Source: Pseudarcicella hirudinis (lineage in GTDB: Bacteria; Bacteroidota; Bacteroidia; Cytophagales; Spirosomataceae). From it: a DNA stretch of 64,000 nt. A program made the translations under genes and the position numbers. Location of the stretch: positions 124,001 to 188,000 of the forward strand of contig NZ_FOXH01000005.1 of assembly GCF_900115665.1 (NCBI RefSeq), in the 5' to 3' direction. A model generated the notes under the pieces. It was not told the origin of the DNA and did not search any database. It worked only from the letters and a program-made list of their open reading frames with translations. Shown here piece after piece: positions 45,083 to 54,496 of the stretch. Position 1 is the stretch's first letter, and every line of letters starts with the position of its first letter.

Positions 45083-46282
45083 ATGACTTTTAAGAAAATC
45101 ATTGGAAAAATACACCTCTGGCTCGGATTAGCATCCGGGTTGGTGGTGTTTATTTTGGGGGCTACAGGTTGTATCTATTGCTTTGAAAAAGAATTGCAGG
45201 ATTGGATATATGCAGATAAGCTTTATGTTTCAGCTCAAAAACAACGCCTGCCATTAGATAATCTTCTTGTTATTGCTCAGACTCAACTTGGAAAAGAAAT
45301 GCCTGTCAATCGTATTATTGCCTCCGCTGACAGCAAAAGCAGTTACCATTTCATTGCCTCAAAGTACAATCCGAACGGATGGAATTATGACAAACAATGG
45401 GATTATTTCTATACTGTTTATCTTAATCCTTACAACGGAACAGTTCTGGAGGTAGAAAATACGAAATATGCCTTTTTCCCTGTCATTCTACACTTGCATT
45501 ACGACCTTCTTTTAGGCAAACCGGGAAAACAGATTGTCGGATGGAGTACTGTTATATTTATTGTTTTACTTATTTCAGGATTGATATTGTGGTGGCCCAA
45601 AAATAAAGCGGCTTTGAAACAACGTATTCGATTTGACTGGAAAACGAGCACACAATGGAAGCGAAAGAATTACGATCTGCATAATATTTCAGGATTCTAT
45701 GTTATACTTCTGGCTTTATGCATCGGTCTTTCCGGGCTTTGGTTTGCCTTTGACTGGTTTAAAGCAACTGTAATCTGGACGGGAAACGGAGGATATATTC
45801 CAGCCAAAGAAACACCGGCAAACTCTGACACTTTACTGACTTTACAAACCAGTAAGATTTTGCAAAAAGTGGCTGATCGTTCCTATCAGATTGTTCCGGA
45901 AGGCAAAGTTTTTATGTTTAACCTCCCTGAAAAAGATAATGCAAAAGCAGTTATTCGCACCAATATTTACCATAGTGCTCATAATTATATGAAAAGAAGT
46001 TTTCTCTCTTTTGACCGGAAAAGCGGGGATTTAATTAAAAATAAAGCCTATGATACCCAAACGGGAGCAGAAAAATTCACTTCCATGATTTATGATATTC
46101 ATGTAGGTAAAATACTGGGGCTTTCAGGAATGATTCTCGCATTTATCGCTTCTTTCGTGGCAGCTACATTACCTCTCACTGGTTTTTGCATATGGCTTGG
46201 ACGCAAGAAAAAAGAGAAATCCAAGCCGGCAAGCCGGACAGGCAAAAACATTTACTTTCCTAAACCCAAAGCAACTATTTAA
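45083..46282 (+). CDS. PepSY-associated membrane protein
   Basis: A 399-residue PepSY_TM family inner-membrane protein. The start KIHLWLGLASGLVVFILGATG, the HLHYDLLLG loop, the segment YDLHNISGFYVILLALCIGLSG split over a membrane helix, and DIHVGKILGLSGMI with a C-terminal membrane segment carry the paired histidines typical of the family. It probably reduces or releases iron from the siderophore brought in by the two receptors of the operon. It lacks the Lys-rich insert of the paralogue at 26022. Confidence 0.9.
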   Translation: MTFKKIIGKIHLWLGLASGLVVFILGATGCIYCFEKELQDWIYADKLYVSAQKQRLPLDNLLVIAQTQLGKEMPVNRIIASADSKSSYHFIASKYNPNGWNYDKQWDYFYTVYLNPYNGTVLEVENTKYAFFPVILHLHYDLLLGKPGKQIVGWSTVIFIVLLISGLILWWPKNKAALKQRIRFDWKTSTQWKRKNYDLHNISGFYVILLALCIGLSGLWFAFDWFKATVIWTGNGGYIPAKETPANSDTLLTLQTSKILQKVADRSYQIVPEGKVFMFNLPEKDNAKAVIRTNIYHSAHNYMKRSFLSFDRKSGDLIKNKAYDTQTGAEKFTSMIYDIHVGKILGLSGMILAFIASFVAATLPLTGFCIWLGRKKKEKSKPASRTGKNIYFPKPKATI

Positions 46283-46320
46283 TGCTTAACTAAGCATTAA
46301 GATTTCAAAGAAGGAAACAG

Positions 46321-46366
46321 CCCGGATTTCATCCAGCTTTTGGAAAGAAATCCGGGTTTATTTTTA
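46321..46366 (+). terminator. Terminator of the TonB-receptor operon
   Basis: CCCGGATTTC (46321-46330) and GAAATCCGGG (46347-46356) form a perfect 10-base stem with a 16-base loop, followed by TTTATTTTT. It is 38 bases after the PepSY stop codon. Confidence 0.93.
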
Positions 46367-46479
46367 AAATCGACTATTTCAATCTCTCAACTTCTGAAAT
46401 GTTTTCTTAAATCACATACATCTTCCGATCATCTAAAATACATTACTCTGGACTAGCAGGTTAATAATCTGTGGCCTGA

Positions 46480-46508
46480 TTGTTCGCTTTTACCTTGCGC
46501 TATATTTG
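46480..46508 (+). promoter_or_regulatory. Promoter of the exported cupin gene
   Basis: TTG (46480-46482) and TATATTTG (46501-46508) are 18 bases apart and fit the Bacteroidota promoter pattern. The -7 element ends 24 bases before the ATG at 46533. Confidence 0.65.
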
Positions 46509-46532
46509 GTCCTGTAAAACTCAAACATAGCT

Positions 46533-46994
46533 ATGAAAACAACACGCTTATTGCCGATTCTATTCCTCCTTGTCTCTGTCTCAACAACTTACGGACAACA
46601 TCATGATTCAAAGTCGAAATTAACCAAAAGTCCTCCTCCTTTATCGTTTGAGTCAGTGCTGAGCAAGTGGCTTTCTGATCCTGAACTTAAAGAGTATAAA
46701 ATGGAATCAAACGTAATGACAATTCAACCCGGAGCCATTGATACGGTAAGTCATCGGCACGATTGCGAACTATTCGGTTATGTACTTGACGGAGAAGTTC
46801 AGATCGGCCTGGAAAACAAGCCTTTTACCATATATAAAGCCGGTGAGATGTTTTATGAAAGAAGAAATATTCTGCACAATCTCGCCGGAAACAACCTGAA
46901 GGATCGCAAAAGCAAGGTTTTATTAATCACTATCATCAAAAAAGGCCGGGAAGGTTACAAACCGGAATACATTCCGGCGACCTCTAAAAATTAA
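46533..46994 (+). CDS. Exported cupin protein
   Basis: A 153-residue protein with a signal peptide (LLPILFLLVSVSTTYGQ, about 21 residues) and one cupin domain. Metal-ligand histidines are in SHRHDCELFGYVLDGEV and the second motif is AGEMFYERRNILHNL. Periplasmic location is likely. Its role is unknown; it may act with the small membrane protein encoded 63 bases downstream. Confidence 0.83.
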   Translation: MKTTRLLPILFLLVSVSTTYGQHHDSKSKLTKSPPPLSFESVLSKWLSDPELKEYKMESNVMTIQPGAIDTVSHRHDCELFGYVLDGEVQIGLENKPFTIYKAGEMFYERRNILHNLAGNNLKDRKSKVLLITIIKKGREGYKPEYIPATSKN

Positions 46995-47057
46995 TCTGTC
47001 CGGTTAGTTTTTCCGAAAAATTCTACATTGAAATTGACTGTTAAATTCTAATCCGAC

Positions 47058-47666
47058 ATGGGCTTTAATCTAAAGAACCTGCACAGAATAAGCGGAATCA
47101 GCATTTCTGTGTTTATTTTCCTTCATTTGACCAATCATCTTTTTGCACTTGGCGGGCCGGCACTTCATATTTCGGTCATGAAATTGTTCCGTTATATCTA
47201 TCGCTTTCCCCCTGTCGAATTGTTCCTTTTCCTTTGTATTCTTGTCCAGATTATCAGCGGTATTATCCTGATTTTCCAAAGAGGGTTCCGTCAAAAGCCC
47301 GTTTATTTCAAGATACAGGTTTTCAGTGGGTTATATCTTTCACTTTTTCTTGTTAATCATATAAAAGCGGTTCTGACAGCACGTTATCAATGGCATGTTG
47401 AAACAGACTTTTTCTTTGCCTCCGGTGTGGCAGTCCATTATCCTGAAAAGCTTTTCTTTATTCCATATTACACGCTTTCAGTACTGAGTGTTTTCCTACA
47501 CGTGGCTTGCGCTCATTACGTTCGCAGACAACAGCAGATTTCTCAACAAGCTGTAACCGCTGACATCAGACTATTTAAAAAAGAAGCGTATATGATTTGT
47601 CTGGTTGGTATTATTGTCACCATTTTAATCATGATATCTTTTACAGGACTCTTGTATCCCCTCTAA
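47058..47666 (+). CDS. Four- to five-helix membrane protein, cytochrome b-like
   Basis: A 202-residue integral membrane protein with about five hydrophobic segments. Histidines sit within or next to them: HRISGISISVFIFLHLTNHL, LVNHIKAV and LHVACAHY. The pattern resembles the membrane anchor cytochrome b subunit of succinate dehydrogenase-like enzymes (SdhC/FrdC), which bind haem b. There is no neighbouring flavoprotein or iron-sulfur gene, so the partner is unknown. Convergent with the MocR-type regulator gene. Confidence 0.6.
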   Translation: MGFNLKNLHRISGISISVFIFLHLTNHLFALGGPALHISVMKLFRYIYRFPPVELFLFLCILVQIISGIILIFQRGFRQKPVYFKIQVFSGLYLSLFLVNHIKAVLTARYQWHVETDFFFASGVAVHYPEKLFFIPYYTLSVLSVFLHVACAHYVRRQQQISQQAVTADIRLFKKEAYMICLVGIIVTILIMISFTGLLYPL

Positions 47667-47679
47667 ACCTTTTTTGTCA

Positions 47680-47718
47680 ACTTGTATTGCCCTGGCTCAA
47701 ATCCAGAGCAATACAAGT
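47680..47718. terminator. Hairpin between convergent genes
   Basis: ACTTGTATTGC (47680-47690) pairs with GCAATACAAGT (47708-47718), with an inner CTGG/CCAG extension. It fills the 67-base gap between the membrane-protein and MocR genes. No T run follows on either strand, so bidirectional termination is inferred from location. Confidence 0.55.
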
Positions 47719-47733
47719 GAAATTCACTGACAA

Positions 47734-49236
47734 TTACTTCCACTTATCCGATTTACAGGAGATTACGGCAGATATTAATATTTTTGTTGCTTTTTCAAGT
47801 TCTGCCAGATTCATAGAAGCAAACCCGATACACATGGCATTCAGGTCTTTTCCGGAGGGATTATGCCTTTTCCCGTCTCTGATAAACAATCCGTTTCTTC
47901 CTGCTTCAATAGCAATGTTTTTGGTATCAACTCCTTTAAATTCAACCCACAGACAAAGTCCACCATCCGGTACAACAAATGAGACAATCTCCTTCAAATT
48001 CTCTTTAAGCAAATGACATAACAAATCTCTCCGTTCTTTATACAAACTTCGTATCTTTTTCAGGTGTCTCTCTATCGCACCGTTAATAAATAACTCAGCC
48101 ATCGCCTCCTCCAGTAAAGTATCCCCCTGAAGATCTATTACAAAGCGATGCTGCGCCAGTAAATCTATAAAGTTTGCGGGTGCAACGATATACCCTAAAC
48201 GTATGGTCGGAGCCAGTACCTTTGTAAGTGTTCCGATATAAATAATACTGCCATACCGATCAAAACTTGCCATCGGCAAAGTAGGTCTGTTTTCATAATG
48301 AATGTCAAAATCAAAATCATCTTCAATTACAGCTATTCGGTATTTTGCCGCAATATCAAGCATTTGAAGTCTCCGGGCGGCAGACAATGTAACGGTGGTA
48401 GGATGATGGTGATGTGGAATAACATAAATCAACCGGATACTTTTCGACTGGCATAATTTTTCAATAGCAGCCACATCTATGCCTTCCTGATCGACCGGAA
48501 CAGGACAAATATCTGCTCCGAGTTTCGCAAACATCTGATTGGCCAGAAAATAACTGGGGTCTCCCACAATGACACTATCACCAGGTTTCAGTAACAGAGA
48601 CGCAGCTAAATAAATAGCCATCTGCGCCCCTTTGGTAACCAGTATGTTTTCTGACTCAATACTCATTCCACGTGATTGGCGAAGCATATTTGCCAATTCC
48701 TTCCGCAGCCTTAAAGAGCCTTTCTTGTCGGAATATGAAAGGTATTTCCGGGACATTTTTCTTTTGCCAAAAACACTGTATTCTCTCAATAATTCCTTTA
48801 AGGGAGTCAGACGTACATCCGGAAAGCCTTCATTGAAAACATATTTTGCTGTATTGGGCGGATAGCTGGCAAATAGTTCCTCTTTAAGTTCATACCCAAC
48901 CTGAAACAAGGTGTTTTCCGGATATTCCATGTTTCCCTGATTTTGAGAAGAGAGAGAAATCGGATTTAAAACAGGGAATTTTAAGGTAATAAAACAGCCT
49001 TTCCTGGGTTTTACATCAATCCATCCCTGCGCATACAGTTCATCATACGCGGCTACTACTGTATTTCTGTTTACAGCAAGCATTCCAGACAAATCTCTGG
49101 AAGTCTGTATTTTAACACCCTTTTGAAGAATGCCGTTCTGGATCATTGAAACAATCTGTTCTACAATTTGCAGATAGATCGGCTGTGCAGACAATTTGTC
49201 AATATTAATGTAATTACTCAGGTCAATTACGCTCAT
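47734..49236 (-). CDS. MocR/GabR-type regulator (GntR helix-turn-helix plus aminotransferase domain)
   Basis: A 500-residue regulator. Residues about 16-85 are a GntR winged helix (QPIYLQIVEQIVSMIQNG, NRNTVVAAYDELYAQGWI). Residues 110-495 are a fold-type I aminotransferase domain; the PLP-binding lysine is Lys339 in IGTLTKVLAP and the conserved Asp lies in IEDDFDFD. Such proteins (PdxR, GabR) sense PLP and amines or amino acids and often control vitamin B6 or GABA genes. I start at the ATG 49234-49236; a TTG six codons upstream is less likely. Its target is not obvious; spaced repeats in the upstream gap may be its own operator. Confidence 0.92.
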   Translation of the reverse strand: MSVIDLSNYINIDKLSAQPIYLQIVEQIVSMIQNGILQKGVKIQTSRDLSGMLAVNRNTVVAAYDELYAQGWIDVKPRKGCFITLKFPVLNPISLSSQNQGNMEYPENTLFQVGYELKEELFASYPPNTAKYVFNEGFPDVRLTPLKELLREYSVFGKRKMSRKYLSYSDKKGSLRLRKELANMLRQSRGMSIESENILVTKGAQMAIYLAASLLLKPGDSVIVGDPSYFLANQMFAKLGADICPVPVDQEGIDVAAIEKLCQSKSIRLIYVIPHHHHPTTVTLSAARRLQMLDIAAKYRIAVIEDDFDFDIHYENRPTLPMASFDRYGSIIYIGTLTKVLAPTIRLGYIVAPANFIDLLAQHRFVIDLQGDTLLEEAMAELFINGAIERHLKKIRSLYKERRDLLCHLLKENLKEIVSFVVPDGGLCLWVEFKGVDTKNIAIEAGRNGLFIRDGKRHNPSGKDLNAMCIGFASMNLAELEKATKILISAVISCKSDKWK

Positions 49237-49285
49237 TTGTTTTCGAAGAGGCAAGAGGTTTAATACAATTCACATCAATCATATG

Positions 49286-49394
49286 CAAATGTAAAATTAT
49301 CTCTCAGCACGCTGAATATTGTCTTTTACTGGCTGTTTTTAATTTAAATATGATAATTAGTTCCGTTGGCCTCTCTTTCAGAAAAATGATAATT
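49286..49394 (-). promoter_or_regulatory. MocR promoter and spaced direct repeats
   Basis: TACATTTG on the minus strand (49286-49293) is a -7 element for the MocR gene. Upstream of it ATGATAATT occurs at 49350-49358 and 49386-49394, 36 bases apart. GabR-type regulators are known to bind direct repeats spaced by a few tens of bases. The remaining sequence to 49635 has no gene. Confidence 0.4.
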
Positions 49395-49635
49395 GCTATC
49401 CACCTGTCTATTCGATAATAAACAGACAAAACTGAATATGTGATTATCAGCATTTTCAAAGAGCAGAGCCAACTTTTTTTTGTGATTTCAATAAGATTTA
49501 TTCATGTTTTCAATAATCCAAATGATTGTTTCTGAGTCATAATAATGTACTTAACAGCAATTATTCAGCAGCTCTTCTTTTACAATCATACTCTTCATTC
49601 CTTAAGACATAACCTTTTTAAAATAATCGAAAATC

Positions 49636-49926
49636 ATGAAAAAATTATTGGCAATTGTTCTTCTGGCACTGGGGCTTTCTTCCTGCATGGCTCCTGCGCA
49701 AATGGCTCTTCAGGGTTCCAATCCTCAGATAAAAGTAGAATTACTTTTTGAAGTTGACGGATGCAAAGTTTACAGATTTTATGACGGCGGAGCTATCAGA
49801 TATTTCACAAAATGTGAGAATAACAGTTCGGTAGGATGGCTTGAATCCTGTGGTAAAAACTGCACATTTTATGCAGAGAATATCACAAACTACGATAAAA
49901 CAATACCAGTTCCTGGTAAAAGATAA
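49636..49926 (+). CDS. Small lipoprotein of DUF4884 type
   Basis: A 96-residue lipoprotein with lipobox LSSC (Cys17). VELLFEVDGCKVYRFYDGGAIRYF split over two strands, followed by KC and SCGKNC, gives four cysteines apart from the lipid-bearing one, likely for disulfides. This architecture resembles the small DUF4884 proteins of Bacteroidota, of unknown role. Monocistronic. Confidence 0.75.
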   Translation: MKKLLAIVLLALGLSSCMAPAQMALQGSNPQIKVELLFEVDGCKVYRFYDGGAIRYFTKCENNSSVGWLESCGKNCTFYAENITNYDKTIPVPGKR

Positions 49927-49950
49927 TACGACAAAACATCTTTATCTCTA

Positions 49951-49996
49951 TGCTCTGTGAGTCACTAATATCTGTGCTCTGTGGGTCACAGAGCAC
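49951..49996. repeat. Direct repeat and 10-3-10 palindrome
   Basis: TGCTCTGTGAGTCAC (49951-49965) and TGCTCTGTGGGTCAC (49976-49990) are direct repeats 25 bases apart. The second belongs to a perfect palindrome GTGCTCTGTG-GGT-CACAGAGCAC (49974-49996). The 10-3-10 plan is the same as that of repeat copy d at 37363, with different sequence. Confidence 0.7.
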
Positions 49997-50007
49997 GGGT
50001 AAAGGTC

Positions 50008-50044
50008 ATAAAAAACAGGTTTTCCTGAAGCCGGGAAACCTGTT
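50008..50044 (-). terminator. Terminator of the quinoprotein gene
   Basis: AACAGGTTTTCC (50014-50025) pairs with GGGAAACCTGTT (50033-50044), with one mismatch at the inner end. On the minus strand it is followed by a run of Ts. It lies 30 bases past the stop codon of the quinoprotein dehydrogenase. Confidence 0.85.
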
Positions 50045-50073
50045 AAAAATCCTATGAACTATTTTAAGAGGGT

Positions 50074-52197
50074 TTAAGGCAATGCAAAAGCCACGTAACT
50101 ATCTCCTTTTTTAGTACCTAATTTCGTACCTCCGCAGGCTACTACTACATATTGTTTCCCATTGACTGAATAAGTACTTGGTGTAGCAAATCCGGCTGCG
50201 GGAAGTTGTGTTTCCCAAAGAATTTTTCCTGACTTTTTATCGAAAGCTCTGAACATGCCATCTCTGGTAGCAGCAATAAATAGCAGCCCTCCTGCCGTTA
50301 CCACCGGACCTCCGTAATTTTCTGATCCCGTAGTCGGAATACCTTTTGCTTTCAATTCAGGAAATTCTCCCAATGGTTTTTGCCAAAGATGTTTTCCTGA
50401 ATTTAAGTCGATAGCCGTAAGTGTTCCCCAGGGCGGACGAATCCCCGGATAACCTTTGGAATCCAGAAATTTATTATACCCGTTAAACTTATAAGGAACA
50501 AAAGGTTCTTTCTTACCCGGGGCAGATGCGGCAGCAGCTTCAACTTTTTCATCACCAAACAGGAAGGCAATTAATGCCTGCTTCTCTGTTGCCGAAATAT
50601 TTGAGAAACCCGGCATCATACCTTTCCCGTTTGTGATCAATTTCGATACATATTCTCTGTCGCGCTTTTGTCCGATATTAACCAGCGAAGGATAACCGCT
50701 GGTTGGATTACCTTTTCTTTCCGGACCATGACAAACAGTACAAGTGGTAGTATAGATCCTTTGTCCTGGACTCAGATGGATCAGTTCGTCCTCTTTAGGA
50801 GTAGGTTTCAAACTAAAAACCCAGGCCATTTCATTGGCATTAACATACATGATACCGTCAGGGTCAACAGCCGCTCCGCCCCATTCAGCTCCTCCGTCAG
50901 CACCCGGATATACCAGCGTTTCTTTCTTATTCAGAGGCCGATAAACGCCTTTTTGTAATCGATTGTAAGTGGCGGTCAATTCCTTTTTATCATCGGAATA
51001 AGGGTTAATATCTCCGGGACCTACGATTTGTCTGGCAAAAGGTGCCGGCAAAACCGGAATCGGCTGCGTAGGCCAGGTTGGTTCATCAGACAATTCCGAT
51101 TTAGGAAAAGGTTTTTCCAGAATCGGGAACAATGGTTTACCAGTTACCCGGTCAAACACAAAAACATGACCCGTTTTGGTAACTTGCGCCACTGCGTCAA
51201 TTTTCTTTCCTTTTTGTGTAACAGTGATCAGATTGGGAGGTGCCGGCAAATCTTTATCCCAGATATCATGATGCACAAACTGATAATGCCAGAGACGTTT
51301 CCCTGTTTTGGCATCTAAAGCCAATAAACTATTGGCAAACAAATTCTGCCCTTTCCGGTTTCCTCCGTAAAAATCAAAGGCTGCCGAACCTGTGGGTACA
51401 AATAAAATGCCCCTTTCTCTGTCAACGGCCATTCCGGCCCAGTTGTTGGCTCCTCCGACATTGGTATTTTTATAGGCGTATTTCGGCCAGGTATTGTACC
51501 CGTACTCTCCCGGATGAGGAATGGTATGGAATACCCAGGCAAGTTTTCCCGTACGAACATTAAATGCCTGAATATTGCCGGGAGCAGCATCCGCCCCTTC
51601 TGAAAGCCTTAAAGGCATGAAAATCAAATCGCGGTATAAAGTTCCGGGCGTGTTGGAAATAACAAATTTGTCGGCAGCATTTTCACCAAGACCCTCTCTC
51701 AGACTCACTCTTCCGTTATCCCCGAAATTTGTAATTTTTTGACCCGTTCCGGCATCAACAGCATATAACCAGGAACCATAGGCAAACAAAATCCTTGAAG
51801 CATCCTTATTCAGGGCATCCTCCCAGTAAGTTACCCCTCGGTTTGTATTAAATGCTGAACCGTTGCCATCAGAAAATTGCCAGATTTGTTTTCCGGTCTC
51901 AGCATTCAGAGCAAATAATTTATTAGAAGCCGTCACCCCGAAAAGCGTTCCTTTTACAATGATAGGGTTACACTGAACCTGCCCTGAATCAAGTGAATGA
52001 TATTCCCAGGCAATCTTCAGGTCAGAGACATTGGAAGTATTAATCTGATCCAAAGAAGAATAATGGTTCCTTCCCGGCCCTCCAAGATATTCTGACCATT
52101 CTTCACCTTCAGAGAAAGCCTTCCGCCAGGGAATATATTGCATGGCTATAACTGAGGCAAAAGACAGTAACATTAAAGGGATAATTTTTTTCTTCAT
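50074..52197 (-). CDS. PQQ-dependent dehydrogenase with cytochrome c domain
   Basis: A 707-residue exported quinoprotein. A signal peptide/anchor covers residues 5-22. WSEYLGGPGRNHYSSLDQI and repeated propeller motifs (ALNAETGKQIWQF, AVDAGTGQKI, ALDAKTGKRLWHYQ, AIDLNSGKHLWQ, AFDKKSGKILWET) form the eight-bladed beta-propeller of the glucose/alcohol dehydrogenase family. A cytochrome c domain is inserted between blades, with haem motif CTVCH at residues 486-490. It would oxidise a sugar or alcohol in the periplasm and pass electrons through the haem to the respiratory chain. No PQQ synthesis genes are in the window. Confidence 0.93.
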   Translation of the reverse strand: MKKKIIPLMLLSFASVIAMQYIPWRKAFSEGEEWSEYLGGPGRNHYSSLDQINTSNVSDLKIAWEYHSLDSGQVQCNPIIVKGTLFGVTASNKLFALNAETGKQIWQFSDGNGSAFNTNRGVTYWEDALNKDASRILFAYGSWLYAVDAGTGQKITNFGDNGRVSLREGLGENAADKFVISNTPGTLYRDLIFMPLRLSEGADAAPGNIQAFNVRTGKLAWVFHTIPHPGEYGYNTWPKYAYKNTNVGGANNWAGMAVDRERGILFVPTGSAAFDFYGGNRKGQNLFANSLLALDAKTGKRLWHYQFVHHDIWDKDLPAPPNLITVTQKGKKIDAVAQVTKTGHVFVFDRVTGKPLFPILEKPFPKSELSDEPTWPTQPIPVLPAPFARQIVGPGDINPYSDDKKELTATYNRLQKGVYRPLNKKETLVYPGADGGAEWGGAAVDPDGIMYVNANEMAWVFSLKPTPKEDELIHLSPGQRIYTTTCTVCHGPERKGNPTSGYPSLVNIGQKRDREYVSKLITNGKGMMPGFSNISATEKQALIAFLFGDEKVEAAAASAPGKKEPFVPYKFNGYNKFLDSKGYPGIRPPWGTLTAIDLNSGKHLWQKPLGEFPELKAKGIPTTGSENYGGPVVTAGGLLFIAATRDGMFRAFDKKSGKILWETQLPAAGFATPSTYSVNGKQYVVVACGGTKLGTKKGDSYVAFALP

Positions 52198-52588
52198 ATT
52201 TATAAGCTGGTATTTGTATTTGAGTGTTAATATCGGTAAAAACCAGGGTAAAAGCTGTCCTTTATTCTATGCACTCTGATATAATTTATTTCATATAATG
52301 TTGTACCCCTTCAATATTTCCTGCTAATATTCCTGATTTCATCTGATTATCGGCTTATTGCTTCTATTAATTTTCACAAATAATCAACTGATTTTCAAAT
52401 CATTGTCTTAATATTTATATCTAATTCTAAACGCAAACCCCGGAGTAAGCTAAAATTAACTTACTCCGGGGTTTATACTTTTTATAACAGATACAGAACC
52501 GGTCAGTCTGAAGGACACCAGACCAATAATTCAATTACTTCAAAAATCATTTATCATAAAAGAAACCCTCATAAGGATAAAATGATAT
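52198..52588. other. Gap between the SusD and quinoprotein genes
   Basis: No gene is seen. It contains the terminator at 52435-52474 for the SusC/SusD operon and must contain the quinoprotein promoter, for which no clear consensus match is visible. Confidence 0.5.
52435..52474 (-). terminator. Terminator of the SusC/SusD operon
   Basis: AAACCCCGGAGTAAG (52435-52449) and CTTACTCCGGGGTTT (52460-52474) form a perfect 15-base stem with a 10-base loop, the longest perfect terminator stem here. It is 115 bases beyond the SusD stop codon. Confidence 0.9.
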
Positions 52589-54466
52589 TTATTGAAACGG
52601 ATCAAAGCTACCTCCCCAATTGTTATTTTGCTGTAATTTAGGGTTACGCTGTAAAATGCTGTAAGGCAATCCAAACAAATACTGGTTATCCTGGATATTA
52701 ATTGGTGCTTTATCTCCATTTACTACGGTGCATGAAAATTTGGAATAAACAGCGGGCTGATTAATATCATCCAGTTTTCCCGGCAAAGAGGCATCAGGTT
52801 TTAAAATAATAGCAAATCCATGTCTTTTCCCCAGTGATCTTAAATAATCAAAGGCTTTCCAGCGACGTAAATCATCCCAGCGTTTGTTTTCGAAAGCTAA
52901 CTCTACAAATCTTTCATCACGAATGGCCTTGCGTAAATCTGAAGTATTGATACCATAATTCCCTGTGCCAGAGCTTATGCCTGCCCGTTGCCGGATAGGT
53001 GTTAAATAGTTCAGCGCCTCGGAACCCTTTCCTGATTCAAAAGCAGCTTCAGCGAGATTTAATAATACTTCGGCATATCTTATTTCAGGCCAGTCAGTAG
53101 CTGTATGGAGCGCATCAGGAGCCGTTTTATCTATACCCTTGGCTCTGTAAGTACAATTGGGTGAGAACTCTGTGAGCCCTGACCATGACTGGTTTAAGTC
53201 ATTTTTATATTTCCCGTTGCTCTTATCCAGCGCATTATTGTTTGCATCAATCTGTCCATATTGTAAGAAAGACCAATTATACACATTCATTTTCTGCCAT
53301 TTTGAACCCCACATTACAGGAGCTCCGTTATACAAAACTGTCGCATAAAATCTGTCATCCCGATTTAGAAAATATTTTTGATAATCAGCTGTTGTAACTG
53401 GGTTGTATGCAGAACCATCTTTCATCGGAAATGCTTTTAACAACTCCCAGGAAGGACAATCAGATTCCCAGTCATCAGCCGAAGCAAATAATGGAATGAA
53501 ACCCGGTGCCGGATAAAAAGATTCAGGATAGTTAAATCGTCTTACCATGATTACCTCTCTGTTCATTTCATCTTCCCAGATTTTACCAAAAACCGGATAT
53601 AAACCTTTTCCTCTTGAATCTAAATAATTCTTTGCTGCTAAATTGGCATCATAGGCTTTTTGCCATGTTGCCACACCATTTAAACCATTAAATAAAGGAC
53701 TGGCATAAAATAACAATACTCTTCCTTTAAAAGCCATCGCCGCACCTTTGTCTATACGACCAGCATCTTTTCCACTCCAGCTATCTGGTAATATGGCAAT
53801 AGCATCATCTAAATCCTTCAGGATTTGTGTCACACATTCAGAAGTTTTGTTACGGGGTTTTTGAATAGAAGACAAATCACCTACAGGCTGAGGTTCCATA
53901 ATTAAAGGCATACCTCCTACATCTTTTACCAATGAATGATAAGCCCAGGCTCTGAAAAACAAGGCTTGTCCTTTTATTGCTTTTTTATTTCCTTCATCAA
54001 AAGTAGCTTTGTCAATTTTTGCCAAAACCTGATTGATACTTCGGATACTTCCGTAAGTTTTTACAGCCCAGCCTTCCGAAACATCGGCTCTGTCATAATT
54101 TTCAAGCCAGTCGTAGGTAGCAGTCCCTAACAGATACCTTGATGTTTCCATGTCTGTGGGAGCTGCTTCGTCGGTACCGGTATAGGTACTATACTGCACA
54201 AGATTCGTATTTGCATCCCAGCTCCAGAACCAGTTATTCATAGCTTTGGAACAACCTCCGGGATTACCGGTGCCATAAGCCATACCCGGCATGAGGTTAT
54301 AATATACAGTATCTAAAAATGCGGTTGCAGCTGTCGGGGAGCTCCAGATTTGTGCTTCATCCAGCGTATTTAATGGCTGATTATCCAATATATTGGTACG
54401 ACAACTACTGAATAGCATTGAAAATGCTATGGTAAGTCCTATTATGATTGAAAAAATATTTTTCAT
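52589..54466 (-). CDS. RagB/SusD-like nutrient uptake lipoprotein
   Basis: A 625-residue surface lipoprotein, lipobox FSSC (Cys22). NQPLNTLDEAQIW at the N-terminus, the SusD helical region KGQALFFRAWAYHSLVKDVG with GGMPLI, and the C-terminal signatures YAEVLLNLAEAAFESG and RDERFVELAFENKRWDDLRRW are all typical. It caps the SusC encoded 30 bases upstream and binds the imported glycan or other ligand. The specific substrate is not visible, and no glycoside hydrolase lies in the window. Confidence 0.95.
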   Translation of the reverse strand: MKNIFSIIIGLTIAFSMLFSSCRTNILDNQPLNTLDEAQIWSSPTAATAFLDTVYYNLMPGMAYGTGNPGGCSKAMNNWFWSWDANTNLVQYSTYTGTDEAAPTDMETSRYLLGTATYDWLENYDRADVSEGWAVKTYGSIRSINQVLAKIDKATFDEGNKKAIKGQALFFRAWAYHSLVKDVGGMPLIMEPQPVGDLSSIQKPRNKTSECVTQILKDLDDAIAILPDSWSGKDAGRIDKGAAMAFKGRVLLFYASPLFNGLNGVATWQKAYDANLAAKNYLDSRGKGLYPVFGKIWEDEMNREVIMVRRFNYPESFYPAPGFIPLFASADDWESDCPSWELLKAFPMKDGSAYNPVTTADYQKYFLNRDDRFYATVLYNGAPVMWGSKWQKMNVYNWSFLQYGQIDANNNALDKSNGKYKNDLNQSWSGLTEFSPNCTYRAKGIDKTAPDALHTATDWPEIRYAEVLLNLAEAAFESGKGSEALNYLTPIRQRAGISSGTGNYGINTSDLRKAIRDERFVELAFENKRWDDLRRWKAFDYLRSLGKRHGFAIILKPDASLPGKLDDINQPAVYSKFSCTVVNGDKAPINIQDNQYLFGLPYSILQRNPKLQQNNNWGGSFDPFQ

Positions 54467-54496
54467 TTATATAGCATTTAAATAATACATAAATAA

